Of a stretch of 64,000 nucleotides of DNA, positions 16,740 through 25,369 are shown one piece after another. Position 1 is the stretch's first letter. Each line of letters starts with the position of its first letter. A model generated the notes under the pieces. That model did no database searches and had not been told where the DNA came from. It saw nothing but the letters and a program-made list of their open reading frames with translations. Location of the stretch: positions 1 to 64,000 of the forward strand of contig CAUJHS010000031.1 of assembly GCA_963204915.1 (NCBI GenBank). The letters run 5' to 3'. Source of the DNA: Planctomycetota bacterium (GTDB lineage Bacteria; Planctomycetota; Planctomycetia; Pirellulales; Pirellulaceae). The position numbers were made by a program, and so were the translations under genes.

Positions 16740-17217
16740 ACCAATGAATATCCTCGTCCAGGGTGAGCGTGTCAGAATGATCGGTTTCGTCGGCGGAGGC
16801 CGGCGCTTCGAGCCGCCACAGTCGTCGCAGGTCGGACAAGGCGCCCATGGCCTGGCTCAGGAACCGCGGGTCGCCGGCCTTCTTGGTGGTGGTCTTTTCC
16901 GCGCGGCGCCGGCCGGCGTCGCCTTCGGCGGCGGTCGAAACCTTGGTGGTTTCGTTGCCCTTCTTGCTTTCCTCCCAGGCGTCGAGCGCTTCGCGGAAAA
17001 TCAGTTCGAGTTGTTCGGTTTGCAGCAGCCGCATGCGTTCGGGCGAGCTGAATCGCAGCGCCGCTTCTTGCTCGCCGCGCGCAATCGCCCGCTTGGCGGT
17101 TTGCGGCGAGGTTTTCAGTTCTTCGACAATGGCTTGGAGCGGCGCGCCGCGCAGGAAGAGCGCATAAATCGCCCGGTCCCGCTCCCGGCGCGCCGCCGGG
17201 GTGAGGCTTCGTGACAT
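16660..17217 (-). CDS. terS: Terminase small subunit-like protein
   Basis: 185 residues from ATG 17217. An N-terminal helix-turn-helix (FLRGAPLQAIVEELKTSPQT then AKRAIARGE) fits DNA recognition by small terminases. A helical middle (MRLLQTEQLELIFREALDAW), a Lys/Glu-rich segment and an acidic tail follow. The assignment rests on the HTH, the size and the position directly before terL with an 80-bp overlap. The leader before the ATG is pyrimidine-rich (CTTCCTCTTTTCTC). Confidence 0.7.
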   Translation of the reverse strand: MSRSLTPAARRERDRAIYALFLRGAPLQAIVEELKTSPQTAKRAIARGEQEAALRFSSPERMRLLQTEQLELIFREALDAWEESKKGNETTKVSTAAEGDAGRRRAEKTTTKKAGDPRFLSQAMGALSDLRRLWRLEAPASADETDHSDTLTLDEDIHWYGNDAHDLAAQTASASTADSPFAGEV

Positions 17218-17327
17218 GAGAAAAGAGGAAGTGAGGAGGAGACGAGGGAAGGGAAGTTCAGTAGGCCAGCGCTTCGTCAATCGTCGGAGGGAAAGCCATG
17301 TTTTGGCGTCGACACGGCACGCGTTGG

Positions 17328-18509
17328 TCAGTCGCGCGTTTTCACGCGGGGCGCAATCGAGTTGAAAGCCAGGAACAAATTGGGAAATCGTTTTTGCAGG
17401 TTGTCTTTGCCTTGGCTTGTCACCGCGGTTCCGTCCAAGTCGAGCGCCGACAAGCAAGGCAGTATGTGCAGGTGCGGCAAACCGGCGTCGGTAATGTTCG
17501 TGTTCTCCAAAGTGAGTGAGGAAAGGTTCGTCAACGGCGCCAGCCGCTTCAAGTCGTCATCGGTAATCGGCAGGCCGGTCAGGTCCAGGTCGTTCAGTTG
17601 CGCAAACGGTTCAAGGTGGCGCAGTCCTGCCCCGGTGACTTGCGTGTATCCCAGCGATAGCGATTGAAGATTCGTCAGCGGCGCCAAATGCGTCAGACTT
17701 TCGTCGTCCAGGGGATTTCCCCATAAGTCAAGTTCGGTCAACTTTATCAGGCGGCTCAAGCCCGCGACGCCCGCCTTGTTGACCCGGCAGTTAGGAAGCC
17801 GCACCGACAGCAAGTCGCCGCGGGCCGAGAACGCTTGAAAACCATGGCCTTGGACGGGCGCGCCCGACACCTCCAAGAAGTACATCCGTCGTAGTCCGCT
17901 CAGTTGCCGCAAGCCGTCGTCGGTGATGCGAGTTCGGGAAAGGATCAAAATCTCAAGGTTGGTCAATTCGGCGAGGGATGTCACGCCGGAATCGTCGATC
18001 TTCGGCGAGCCCAGCAGCAGCGAACGAAGTTGTGGGTTGTTCCGCAAGTACGTTAACCCCTGGTCGCTCACGTGGGTGGTTTGAATGTCGAGGGTGTCCA
18101 GTTTGTGGCGCCGCACGAGCCGCGCCAGGCTGGCGTCATCCAGGTTGGTTCCGCTCAGATCAAGGTTTTGCAGGTTATCCAGGCGCGCCAGGTTGCGCAC
18201 CAAATCGGAGGGAAGATCTTGCCTTTCCAGCTTGATGTTGTTGACGCGGCGAAACCACGTCCAGCGGCTCGCGGCCTCATCGGAATGCGGCCACCAAAAA
18301 GGCGGCGCGTAAACCTCCCAGCCGCTTCCGCCCGCCATTTCCACTTGCTGCAGGACCTTTTGCTCGAACCGAAATTGGCGATGCACGCTGGCGGTAAACG
18401 CGCACACCACGGCGAACACGGTCATCAGGATCAACAAGGTTCGCACGCTGAAACGCCCCCACGCCGACCGTGATGGTTTCGGCTCGCGAGCGGTTCGATG
18501 TTCGGACAT
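17328..18509 (-). CDS. Leucine-rich-repeat protein with N-terminal membrane anchor
   Basis: 393 residues from ATG 18509 with GGAG upstream. The anchor RFSVRTLLILMTVFAVVCAF (about residues 20-39) carries the planctomycete motif. About ten LRR units of 23-24 residues follow, with the bacterial-type LxxLxLxxTxIxDxGLxxL consensus (LQNLDLSGTNLDDASLARL, LEILILSRTRITDDGLRQL). LRR domains bind proteins. It sits between the DNA-handling and terminase genes of the phage-like operon, on the same strand, but looks host-derived. It has a purine ribosome-binding site, unlike most neighbours. Confidence 0.85.
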   Translation of the reverse strand: MSEHRTAREPKPSRSAWGRFSVRTLLILMTVFAVVCAFTASVHRQFRFEQKVLQQVEMAGGSGWEVYAPPFWWPHSDEAASRWTWFRRVNNIKLERQDLPSDLVRNLARLDNLQNLDLSGTNLDDASLARLVRRHKLDTLDIQTTHVSDQGLTYLRNNPQLRSLLLGSPKIDDSGVTSLAELTNLEILILSRTRITDDGLRQLSGLRRMYFLEVSGAPVQGHGFQAFSARGDLLSVRLPNCRVNKAGVAGLSRLIKLTELDLWGNPLDDESLTHLAPLTNLQSLSLGYTQVTGAGLRHLEPFAQLNDLDLTGLPITDDDLKRLAPLTNLSSLTLENTNITDAGLPHLHILPCLSALDLDGTAVTSQGKDNLQKRFPNLFLAFNSIAPRVKTRD

Positions 18510-18837
18510 AACGTTTCTCCGTCCCGCAAAGGCCAAGCCGCGTCGAAGCCCACGGCGTGCATCTTGCGCCAAACGCAAGTTATCAGGATCGTTCCCAGTT
18601 CGCATCGGCACGGGAGAATTCTGAACAAGCTCGATGCGTCGGCATAAAGAACCCTGAAGGGGTTCGACTCCACAGCCCTGGGTGCTGCGCGACCTTGGGT
18701 TGGGGAATGGTTCGCTTTCAGCGTACCGGAGCTATTGCGCTTTAGGCGAATTCTGTTTAACGCGTTGTTTTCGTGGCGTTCTGAACCAGGTGATCTTGCG
18801 CGACGCCTTGTGACGACGCGGCTTGCCGCATGATAAC
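18510..18837. other. Intergenic gap within the phage-like module
   Basis: 328 bp between the ABC-GNAT gene and the LRR gene with no supportable ORF. It could hold a promoter for the LRR gene, but no box pair stands out. Confidence 0.4.
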
Positions 18838-19983
18838 TCATGGCTCCTTCCTATATTCAAACGATGCTACGCAGCGGCCGGCGGAGGTTTTTAGTTCGCG
18901 GCCGTTGACGAGGCGGCGGCGAGGGCGGCGGTTGCGGTAAACATTCGTCGTGCGCCACTCTGGAGCGCGTTGCAAATAGGCGAGCATGGCGGGATGGCTC
19001 GTGGTGATGCGCACCGTGTGGCCCAAACCGGCATGATGCGCCGCCACGGTATTGAGCAATCGGGCGCCAAGGCCGACGCCTTGATACTCGGGCCGCACCA
19101 CAATCCGGCTGATGCGGCGAACGCCCCGCGCGCCGAACAACCCCGACACCGCGCAAAACGCCACGGGTCGCCCCTCTGCGGCGGCCGTGTCAGGTGGATC
19201 GCCCTTCGCGTGGAAGTCCGCCGGCGCATTCTCATCCCACAACGCGGCGTAGCACACGCTCGCGGCCGGAAGGGCGTGGTTCAAATAATGATGTCGGGCA
19301 AACTGCGGCCATAATTCGGGAGCGCAACGGACGACGCGCACGCGGATTTCCGGTCGCCGAAGCCGCCTCCGGTGCAGCCGGCCGTCCGCCAGATCGACAT
19401 GCCAATCGACTTCGAGCCAATCGAGCACGTCGTAATGGCATGTGACCGCCACGAACCGCGCCGGAACGCGGCCCGTGCGAATCGCCTTGGCCACCGCCGC
19501 CGAGCCGATGCGCGCCACGGTGCGATCGACCACCGAAGTGAACTCATCGAACACGATGAGTTGCGAACCGCCGATCGCGCTGGCCAGTGCCTGGGCCAGG
19601 TTGCAGCGGAACTTCTCGCCGTTGGAAAGCACGCGGTAGGGTTTGATCCACGTCGGCGGGCTGCTCAGGCCGACGGCGGTGAGCAGGTGCGTGATTTGTT
19701 TGATCGACAAGTCGCCAAAGCCGTCGATCACCGCCTGATCTTCCGGCCAGGCGCCGGGCCGCCAGAGCGCATCGCCAAAGGTGTGCCGAGCCAGGGTGGT
19801 TTTGCCGCTTCCGCTCGGCCCGACAATCGCCCCCACGGTCCAATCTTCCTCGAGGCCGGGAAACTCGGCGGTGAATGTCTCGCGCGAGTTTTCGCGCACC
19901 GGCAGATCGAACATTCCCGCAACTTGCTGCACCCGGAATGAATCCTGCACGGGACATTCCACGAACGTAGAAAGGGTAGGCAT
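18838..19983 (-). CDS. ABC-type ATPase fused to a GNAT acyltransferase domain
   Basis: 381 residues from ATG 19983. Residues 45-200 are an ABC ATPase: Walker A GPSGSGKT (55-62), signature-like LSNGE (119-123), Walker B LIVFDEF (142-148) with D-loop, and switch His in TCHYD (183). No membrane domain is attached. Residues 215-370 are a GNAT domain: HHYLNHALP, VAFCAVSGLF, then the acyl-CoA loop RIVVRPEYQGVGLGARLL (293-310) and ITTSHPAMLAYL. The HHYL and TTSHP blocks resemble the Mom-like phage DNA-modification acyltransferases as I remember them. A role in DNA modification is therefore possible but unproven. It follows the ParB-like gene. Confidence 0.75.
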   Translation of the reverse strand: MPTLSTFVECPVQDSFRVQQVAGMFDLPVRENSRETFTAEFPGLEEDWTVGAIVGPSGSGKTTLARHTFGDALWRPGAWPEDQAVIDGFGDLSIKQITHLLTAVGLSSPPTWIKPYRVLSNGEKFRCNLAQALASAIGGSQLIVFDEFTSVVDRTVARIGSAAVAKAIRTGRVPARFVAVTCHYDVLDWLEVDWHVDLADGRLHRRRLRRPEIRVRVVRCAPELWPQFARHHYLNHALPAASVCYAALWDENAPADFHAKGDPPDTAAAEGRPVAFCAVSGLFGARGVRRISRIVVRPEYQGVGLGARLLNTVAAHHAGLGHTVRITTSHPAMLAYLQRAPEWRTTNVYRNRRPRRRLVNGRELKTSAGRCVASFEYRKEP

Positions 19984-20209
19984 ATCACGTCGAAAGAAAA
20001 GAGAAGAGACAAAGGAAGTGACGCAACCATCACGGGTCGCCGCCCGCGGCGCGTGACGGCGCAAAGTCCAACAAAAGCACCAACGGAAACGCAACGTGAC
20101 GACGCGGCGTCAAACTCCCGCGACCGTTGGTCGTTGGTCGCTGGTCGCCAGCGGTGGCTGAAGCGTTTGAAAGGCGTGTTAAGGAACGGCGCGTGGGGCT
20201 TTTCGCCCG

Positions 20210-20767
20210 CTACATTGCCAGCACTCGGCAGCGGTAACCTTCGCCGGTGAGACGGTCATACAGCGCGTGCTGCGCGGATTCATCCGGGCAGTGAACCACC
20301 ACTTGCCACGTTTCGGGAATCGCCGGCTCGGGCGCGTTTTCACGAGCGGTCGGCGGCGCCGCACCGGCTTCTTCGGCCAGGTCGGCCAACATCGCGGTCA
20401 GGGCGGGATTTGCGGTTTGAAACTCTTGAAAAAGTTCTTCCAACTTTTCGGCGTCGGCCTCCGCCAGCGCGGCCAGCGGGTCGAGCGAAGCCAAAAGCTT
20501 GGCCGCTTCTGCTTCGGTCACGTCGAGCACCAGAACCGGCACGTGCAGATCGGGCGTGGTTTCGGCTCGCAGGTGGCCATCGATCAATTGCAGCCGACCA
20601 TCTGGTAGTTCACGAGCCAACAAGGCGTCGGCGAAGCCGACCTCGGCCAGAATCGCCCGTAGTGCATCTTGCTGGCGGCGTGGATGCACGCGCCAGTTGA
20701 GCGGATGCGGAATCAAGTCGGCGGCGCGCACACGGCGCAATTCGACAATGCGATCACGAATGAACAT
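20210..20767 (-). CDS. ParB/sulfiredoxin-fold N-terminal domain protein
   Basis: 185 residues. The N-terminal 100 residues follow the ParB N-terminal pattern: VRAADLIPHPLNWRVHPRRQ, then ALLARELPDGRLQLIDGHLR with the catalytic-type GHLR box, then VPVLVLDVTEAEAAKLLASL. An Ala/Glu-rich helical linker and a small C-terminal domain (WQVVVHCPDESAQHALYDRL) follow. Such phage proteins act as CTP/ATP-dependent DNA-binding factors, nucleases or in base modification. It is immediately upstream of the ABC-GNAT gene, so they may work together. Leader CTCTTTCCTGTCTTCT precedes the ATG. Confidence 0.8.
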   Translation of the reverse strand: MFIRDRIVELRRVRAADLIPHPLNWRVHPRRQQDALRAILAEVGFADALLARELPDGRLQLIDGHLRAETTPDLHVPVLVLDVTEAEAAKLLASLDPLAALAEADAEKLEELFQEFQTANPALTAMLADLAEEAGAAPPTARENAPEPAIPETWQVVVHCPDESAQHALYDRLTGEGYRCRVLAM

Positions 20768-20945
20768 AGAAGACAGGAAAGAGAAGAGGAGAAAAGGAGG
20801 GCAATCGCCCGAGGCAAGCCGCCGCGGGACGTGGGGCGAACCAGGCTGCCATACCCCAAGACCGTTCGCCTCAGGGCATTCGCAACTCAGGGTATTCCAA
20901 CGAACTGGGGAAAATGGTGTTGTGGCGCCGCGTTGCGTTCACCAC

Positions 20946-21338
20946 TCACCAACCGGGTTGGCGTTCGTACAGCAAGCCGGTGCGGTACTCTTGCGGGAAG
21001 CGGTCGCGTTCAAGACGCTCCACATCGTACTGGGTCCAGGTTTCGCGGAACGAAGTCGCTCGGACTTCGCGCATCAAGCCGCTATCGTGAAACAACATGA
21101 CGTAATCGCCGCGCTGAAAATCGCGCATCGGTCGCTGATCGCTGGACTTCAACAATCGCCACGCGCGCACTTGATATTCCCCGCGCGCCGCTTGCCAATC
21201 GTAAAACACGGCTTGCACCAACACAGGGTTTCCCTGCAAATCGTACACATGATTGACTTCGACCAGGTCCACACAGTCGCAAGCCACGTCATTCGTGGGA
21301 AGCACGGTAAACAGGGCAAGAGCAACAGCAGTCCACAT
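20946..21338 (-). CDS. Secreted small protein of the phage-like module
   Basis: 130 residues from ATG 21338. A signal peptide-like N-terminus (MWTAVALALFTVLPTNDVAC) is followed by a mature part VNHVYDLQGNPVLVQAVFYD, then VRAWRLLKSSDQRPMRDFQR and a C-terminus rich in Arg/Tyr. Two Cys near the signal (ACDC). No family recognised. It lies between the ParB-like gene and a c-type cytochrome, so it may belong to an envelope-acting subset of the module. Confidence 0.6.
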   Translation of the reverse strand: MWTAVALALFTVLPTNDVACDCVDLVEVNHVYDLQGNPVLVQAVFYDWQAARGEYQVRAWRLLKSSDQRPMRDFQRGDYVMLFHDSGLMREVRATSFRETWTQYDVERLERDRFPQEYRTGLLYERQPGW

Positions 21339-21561
21339 AGCACGCGCAAAAGGTTTGAAGGAAAGGTCGTTCGTCAGATCGAAATTCGTAGATGCAAACA
21401 GTGGGCCATTCGTAGGCGGGATGGCGGCGGGCCGCGCATATGGTGCGTAGCGCATTGCGCCGCACCACGTTACAGCGCACAAACAAAAGGACGGCTCCGT
21501 GGCGCTTTTTCCGAAAACGCCGGAGGCGCGGCCGCACCACCTGCGGAGAAAACGGGCGCCC

Positions 21562-22104
21562 TCAGCGCTCGGTTGCCTCAAGCGTAAGCAACTCTTGCAG
21601 CACTTGGTGCGATTCCGGCGGAAGCAGCGGTTCGGCCGGCGGCATCTCGCCGCGCAGCACACGTCGTTGCGCCGCCGTGATTTGCGCCGCGGAGAGACTC
21701 CGGCTTCCGTCGAGCCACAAGGCTCCTTCCGCCGCAGCGCCGCTGTGGCATGCCGCGCAGCGCTGCACGACGTTGGCGAAACTACCTGCGGCCTTGGACG
21801 CTGCCGCGTCGCCGGTGGGAAAGACCGCGGCGGAAGGCGCATCTGGTCGCAAGTTTCCCAATGGCTCGTACGCGGGATCGCGCCGTTTCTCGGCTTCCAA
21901 TAGCGCCTCGATGCGGACCGGCGCACCGACAAAGAAAAAGAACTGCGGCGCCGGCGCATAGAATTTCGCCGGCGCCCCGTATTTCGAAAAGGCCGGACTG
22001 ACAACGCGCCCATACCCGCCCGCACAGGCCGAGGCCGCGCCGCCCAAGACCAACCCGACCACGATTATCAAGCGAGCCAACGACTTGTTGTTCATGCTGT
22101 TCAT
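21562..22104 (-). CDS. Monohaem c-type cytochrome, possibly a lipoprotein
   Basis: 180 residues from ATG 22104 with TGGAG upstream. The N-terminus (LARLIIVVGLVLGGAASACA) is a signal peptide that may be lipidated at the Cys of SAC. One haem-binding motif CAACH (116-120) is followed by EMPPAEPLLPPE, whose Met could be the axial ligand. A low-complexity Pro/Phe-rich segment precedes the haem domain. It should act outside the cytoplasmic membrane in electron transfer. Its position inside a phage head operon is odd. Confidence 0.75.
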   Translation of the reverse strand: MNSMNNKSLARLIIVVGLVLGGAASACAGGYGRVVSPAFSKYGAPAKFYAPAPQFFFFVGAPVRIEALLEAEKRRDPAYEPLGNLRPDAPSAAVFPTGDAAASKAAGSFANVVQRCAACHSGAAAEGALWLDGSRSLSAAQITAAQRRVLRGEMPPAEPLLPPESHQVLQELLTLEATER

Positions 22105-22203
22105 TTCAACCACTCCAAGAAAGAAGATCACGATCCAACCAAAAGCAAACCGAAAGCGCCGGCGCGGGCGAGCGCCTGAACTTCCACCAAGCGGCTTTGC
22201 CCA

Positions 22204-22515
22204 TCAGGCGGGAGTCACATAACAGCGGTAGCGCGAACCCAGGCATTGCAGTTCGACCAGCTCGACGTCATAAGCGTTGGCCGCGGCGTCGATGATTCGG
22301 TCGCCTACTTGCGGCGTTTGTCCGCCCAGCGTTGTTTTCCAAAGCTGGAACTTGCTGGCCGTGTTCGACAACCCCAGGTTGGCGATTTCGTCATCGTCGG
22401 CTGCACGCCACAGCGCTTTCACGCCGCTGGCGATCGGCGTTCCGGGCGGACGCTGCAACGCCACGTCTTGCACGCCGTCCAGGAACAAGTAGTCGGAAGA
22501 AAGATCAAGCGTCAT
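22204..22515 (-). CDS. Head-connector-like phage protein
   Basis: 103 residues, compact alpha/beta: LDLSSDYLFLDGVQDVALQR, GVKALWRAADDDEIANLGLS, PQVGDRIIDAAANAYDVELV, ELQCLGSRYRCYVTP. The D-x-I-x-D-x-x-G and final strand pattern recalls small head-tail joining proteins. No strong signature exists, so the assignment rests on size and context between the two cytochrome genes of the module. Confidence 0.45.
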   Translation of the reverse strand: MTLDLSSDYLFLDGVQDVALQRPPGTPIASGVKALWRAADDDEIANLGLSNTASKFQLWKTTLGGQTPQVGDRIIDAAANAYDVELVELQCLGSRYRCYVTPA

Positions 22516-22625
22516 GAGAACTCAGGAGGCGAGTGTTCGGAGACCACACCACACGCAGCGCGAACCGACGGCGGCGAACTACCGCCGTTGAGCCGCTTGC
22601 AGACAAGTTTTTCTTCGCCGAGATC

Positions 22626-23927
22626 TCACAACTTTCGCCACGCTCTCAAGGCGATGTACGCCTCGGCGAAGGCGCCTTCCCAGACGCTGCGGGGCATGGG
22701 CCGGTCATGGGCCAAGGCGCTGAGTCGGGCGCCCAGCGCGCCGGTGCGGGCCGAAGCCAACGCGAGGGCGCGGCGCAACTCGTCTGGCGCGGCGCCCAGC
22801 TCCCGCGCGGCTTGTTCAAGCGACACATCGCGGTCGTACCAGTCGAGGCATTGTTTCAACTCGGCGGCGTTTTGCTCGGGCGGCTGACCCGTGATGAACT
22901 GCACCGCGGCGGCGTAGTCTTCCCGATTGCGTCGCACCTCTTTTTCCACATCGGCCAGATGGAACCGTTCGAGCGCCTCTTGCGTCGAACGGTCGGCGTA
23001 CAGATCGACGCCTGTGGCAATCGTCGCGCGGAGTTCGTTCACTTTAGGTCCCTTAATTCCGGCCACGTGGCATTGCATGCAACTGCCGCAGGTGCGAATT
23101 TCCGGCGTGCCGCGGAAGCGCGTTTGATCGGCGACAATGTCGGCCGGCGCGCGATCTTGTCGCACGCCCTGCCCGTTAGCCAACAGATACGCTTGCAGCG
23201 TTCCGCGCGTTCCAGTTTGCGACCATTTGGGAATGCCCACAATCCACTCTTCGGCCTGATGCTGAAACTGACCGTCGGGGCGCTCCAGCGGATCGGCCGC
23301 TGCGTCGATGCGGGCCGAATCGCGCGTGCCCCAGGCGTAGCCGCGGTTGACCGTAGGGCGGTTCTCGATCCAGCGAATCTTGGCCAACGCGACGCCGCTT
23401 TGCCCTTCGATCAGGCCGATGCGGAAGTCCGTGTCAGACGACACGCCCCAGAACTTCAGGAAGTCGTCGCGCGTGGCGGGAATGTTCTGCCCGCCGTACA
23501 GCAAACGGTAATAACTATCGGCCGCGAAGGCGTCGGTCAGTTCGACGAGGAGCCAATCGGCCCGGACAATCAAGGGCAGTTCGGTGTGCGGCGCATAAGG
23601 ATAGCGCGCCAACACCCGCCGCCAGTCGCGCCAATCCCATTCCAGGGCGCGTAAATCGATGCGGTATAAATCGCCATTCTCAACCCGCGCGGGAAGGTGC
23701 GGCTCCAGGACCACGGCGCGACTGGCCGAGGCGACTACGAAGGCCGCCGTCCGGGCCAGCGCGGGCCGCAGCGACGGTGGCGCCGCCGACGTGGACAGGT
23801 AGTAATAGTAGCCCCATTCGGCCGGGGCGAACCGCCCCCGATCGGCGCGCGCCACGGCCGCCTCGGAAGCAGCTGTGTCGGAAGAAGCGGCCGCCAATAG
23901 GGAAAGCATCAGGAGGGCAGGAGTCAT
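22626..23927 (-). CDS. Large secreted c-type cytochrome
   Basis: 433 residues with a short signal peptide (MTPALLMLSLLAAASS). Residues 80-270 have no family I recognise. A haem motif CMQCH (283-287) is preceded by a further Cys (RTCGSCMQCH). The C-terminal 140 residues are helical and polar. The architecture resembles large planctomycete extracytoplasmic cytochromes with one haem. It forms, with the gene at 21562, a pair of redox proteins inside the phage-like operon. The rest of the sequence shows no decay, so the gene appears under selection. Confidence 0.7.
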   Translation of the reverse strand: MTPALLMLSLLAAASSDTAASEAAVARADRGRFAPAEWGYYYYLSTSAAPPSLRPALARTAAFVVASASRAVVLEPHLPARVENGDLYRIDLRALEWDWRDWRRVLARYPYAPHTELPLIVRADWLLVELTDAFAADSYYRLLYGGQNIPATRDDFLKFWGVSSDTDFRIGLIEGQSGVALAKIRWIENRPTVNRGYAWGTRDSARIDAAADPLERPDGQFQHQAEEWIVGIPKWSQTGTRGTLQAYLLANGQGVRQDRAPADIVADQTRFRGTPEIRTCGSCMQCHVAGIKGPKVNELRATIATGVDLYADRSTQEALERFHLADVEKEVRRNREDYAAAVQFITGQPPEQNAAELKQCLDWYDRDVSLEQAARELGAAPDELRRALALASARTGALGARLSALAHDRPMPRSVWEGAFAEAYIALRAWRKL

Positions 23928-23971
23928 GGTTGAGGAATTGCTTAGAAAATGTTTACGAATTTTTCAACTCG

Positions 23972-23994
23972 ACCGGAAGCAGTTCGCCTCCGGT
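23972..23994 (-). repeat. Hairpin related to those at 10148 and 11419
   Basis: ACCGGAAGC, loop, CGCCTCCGGT: an imperfect stem between the matrixin stop and the cytochrome start. Confidence 0.4.
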
Positions 23995-24020
23995 TCATGG
24001 ACGGTTGGGACGGCGCGTTG

Positions 24021-24824
24021 CTAGCGCGAGTCTTGGGCGAGTACGGCTTCCCAGGCGTAGCGACGTCCATTGATGTCGAGCGTGATCACGTGCCGAGCAA
24101 CCGGCGGCCTGGGCGGCGGTTCGGGCGATGACGCGAGCGGCGGACCGTACCGGCGAACCGCTTCGTGAATGTCTGCGGCCTGAGGACGGCGAACCGCGGG
24201 ATTGTACGCCGGCGCCATCAGCGCGCCTTCCCGCAAGTGCGGTATGCCCAACACATGGCCAATTTCATGGGCCGCCACCCGCAGCAAGTCGATTTCGTGC
24301 CGTGCGGGATTCTCGGCAATCACCCACGTTTCTTGCGTGTCGTACTTTTGCTGTAGCTGCCGCACCGGGCCGCAAGGAAGTTCGCTCCAGGCGAGCGTTC
24401 CGCCGGACCGATCAATTCCGCCGGCGCCAATCACGACGTGCGCGGTGCGGGCGTTGGCGGTGTAGCGCGGCTGCACGCCGCATACCTGAGCCCACAGTTC
24501 CCACGCCTGGTGGAAAACGTCTTTCTGGTCCTGGTCGGCAAGGTGCGGCAATCGGCCCGCCAAGGTCCACGAGATTTCCGAGTGCGGCCAGCGGCACAGT
24601 CGGTCGGTCTCCTCCAGTCGTTCGACCACGCCGCAAAAGTGCGAATGCGGGTCGAGCAGCGCGCGGCGGGTTTGCGGCCCGGCCCAGCCGTCGGCCGTCA
24701 AGCCATGATCGGCTTGAAACGCACGAACCGCTCGCGAAAGCGCCTCCGTGTCAGATGACGCGGACCGCAAATAACCCGCAGCGCAAAGACCATCGGCCAG
24801 TTGTTGACGAGGAATCACATGCAT
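24021..24824 (-). CDS. MMP-like metalloprotease: peptidoglycan-binding-like domain plus matrixin
   Basis: 267 residues from ATG 24824. Residues 1-60 form a PG_binding_1-like domain (AVRAFQADHGLTADGWAGPQ then TRRAL). Then HSHFCGVVE, which occupies the place of the cysteine-switch segment of vertebrate matrix metalloproteases. Then ISWTLAGRLPHLADQDQKDV and AWELWAQV, as in M10 N-terminal strands. Catalytic zinc site HEIGHVLGIPH (186-196) and Met-turn ALMAPAY (201-207) are intact. No clear signal peptide. A C-terminal Pro-rich tail ends in ITLDINGRRYAWEAVL. It could be a virion-associated or lysis-related protease. Confidence 0.82.
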   Translation of the reverse strand: MHVIPRQQLADGLCAAGYLRSASSDTEALSRAVRAFQADHGLTADGWAGPQTRRALLDPHSHFCGVVERLEETDRLCRWPHSEISWTLAGRLPHLADQDQKDVFHQAWELWAQVCGVQPRYTANARTAHVVIGAGGIDRSGGTLAWSELPCGPVRQLQQKYDTQETWVIAENPARHEIDLLRVAAHEIGHVLGIPHLREGALMAPAYNPAVRRPQAADIHEAVRRYGPPLASSPEPPPRPPVARHVITLDINGRRYAWEAVLAQDSR

Positions 24825-25063
24825 AACAAAGCAAGGGAGAAATCGAAGGGAAATGAAGAACAGCGAAATCCGACGATAACGGCCGAACGGGATTCCCGCC
24901 TTGAGGCGGTCTTGGCTTCGTCGGCCATGTGGCCATTCAGCACGGCGGGACAAACTGGCCGCGGCGCAGGACACTCCCGCCCAGGGTTGAACCCGGTTTG
25001 GGCGCCGCTTGCCGCAACTCGCTTCCCGCGGGGAAGCGGTTCAACGCTTGCAGGGCGCGGCGT

Positions 25064-25369
25064 TTATTTGCCGGTGATGGCGCGCACGAGCTGCAAGATC
25101 TCCAGAATGCGGGGCAAATACGCCAAGAGCTTCGACCAGTCGATGCGGCGACCGGCCAGCGCCGCGGCGATCGGAGCCGAAGGGTGCGTTTCGACCGCCA
25201 GTGCGCCGGGCGGCTGGAGCAGCTTGCCGCCAATCCAAGCCCGCAGTAGGGGATCGTCGCGCAGGGCTTCGAGAACTTCGACCAGTTCGTCATCGACGCG
25301 CGTGAGCGTCTTGCGCGACAGAAGCCGAGCCAACTCCAGCGCGAGATCCAACACCGTTTGCAGTTGCAT
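25064..25369 (-). CDS. Hypothetical helical protein of the phage-like module
   Basis: 101 residues from ATG 25369. Mostly helical (LDLALELARLLSRKTLTRVD, DDELVEVLEALRDDPLL, then LLAYLPRILEILQLVRAITG). The C-terminal helix is amphipathic and could associate with a membrane. The frame continues upstream to 25462 through a pyrimidine-rich stretch that encodes a spurious hydrophobic leader. Leader TTCTCTTCTTTTTG lies upstream of the ATG. Family unknown. Confidence 0.55.
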   Translation of the reverse strand: MQLQTVLDLALELARLLSRKTLTRVDDELVEVLEALRDDPLLRAWIGGKLLQPPGALAVETHPSAPIAAALAGRRIDWSKLLAYLPRILEILQLVRAITGK

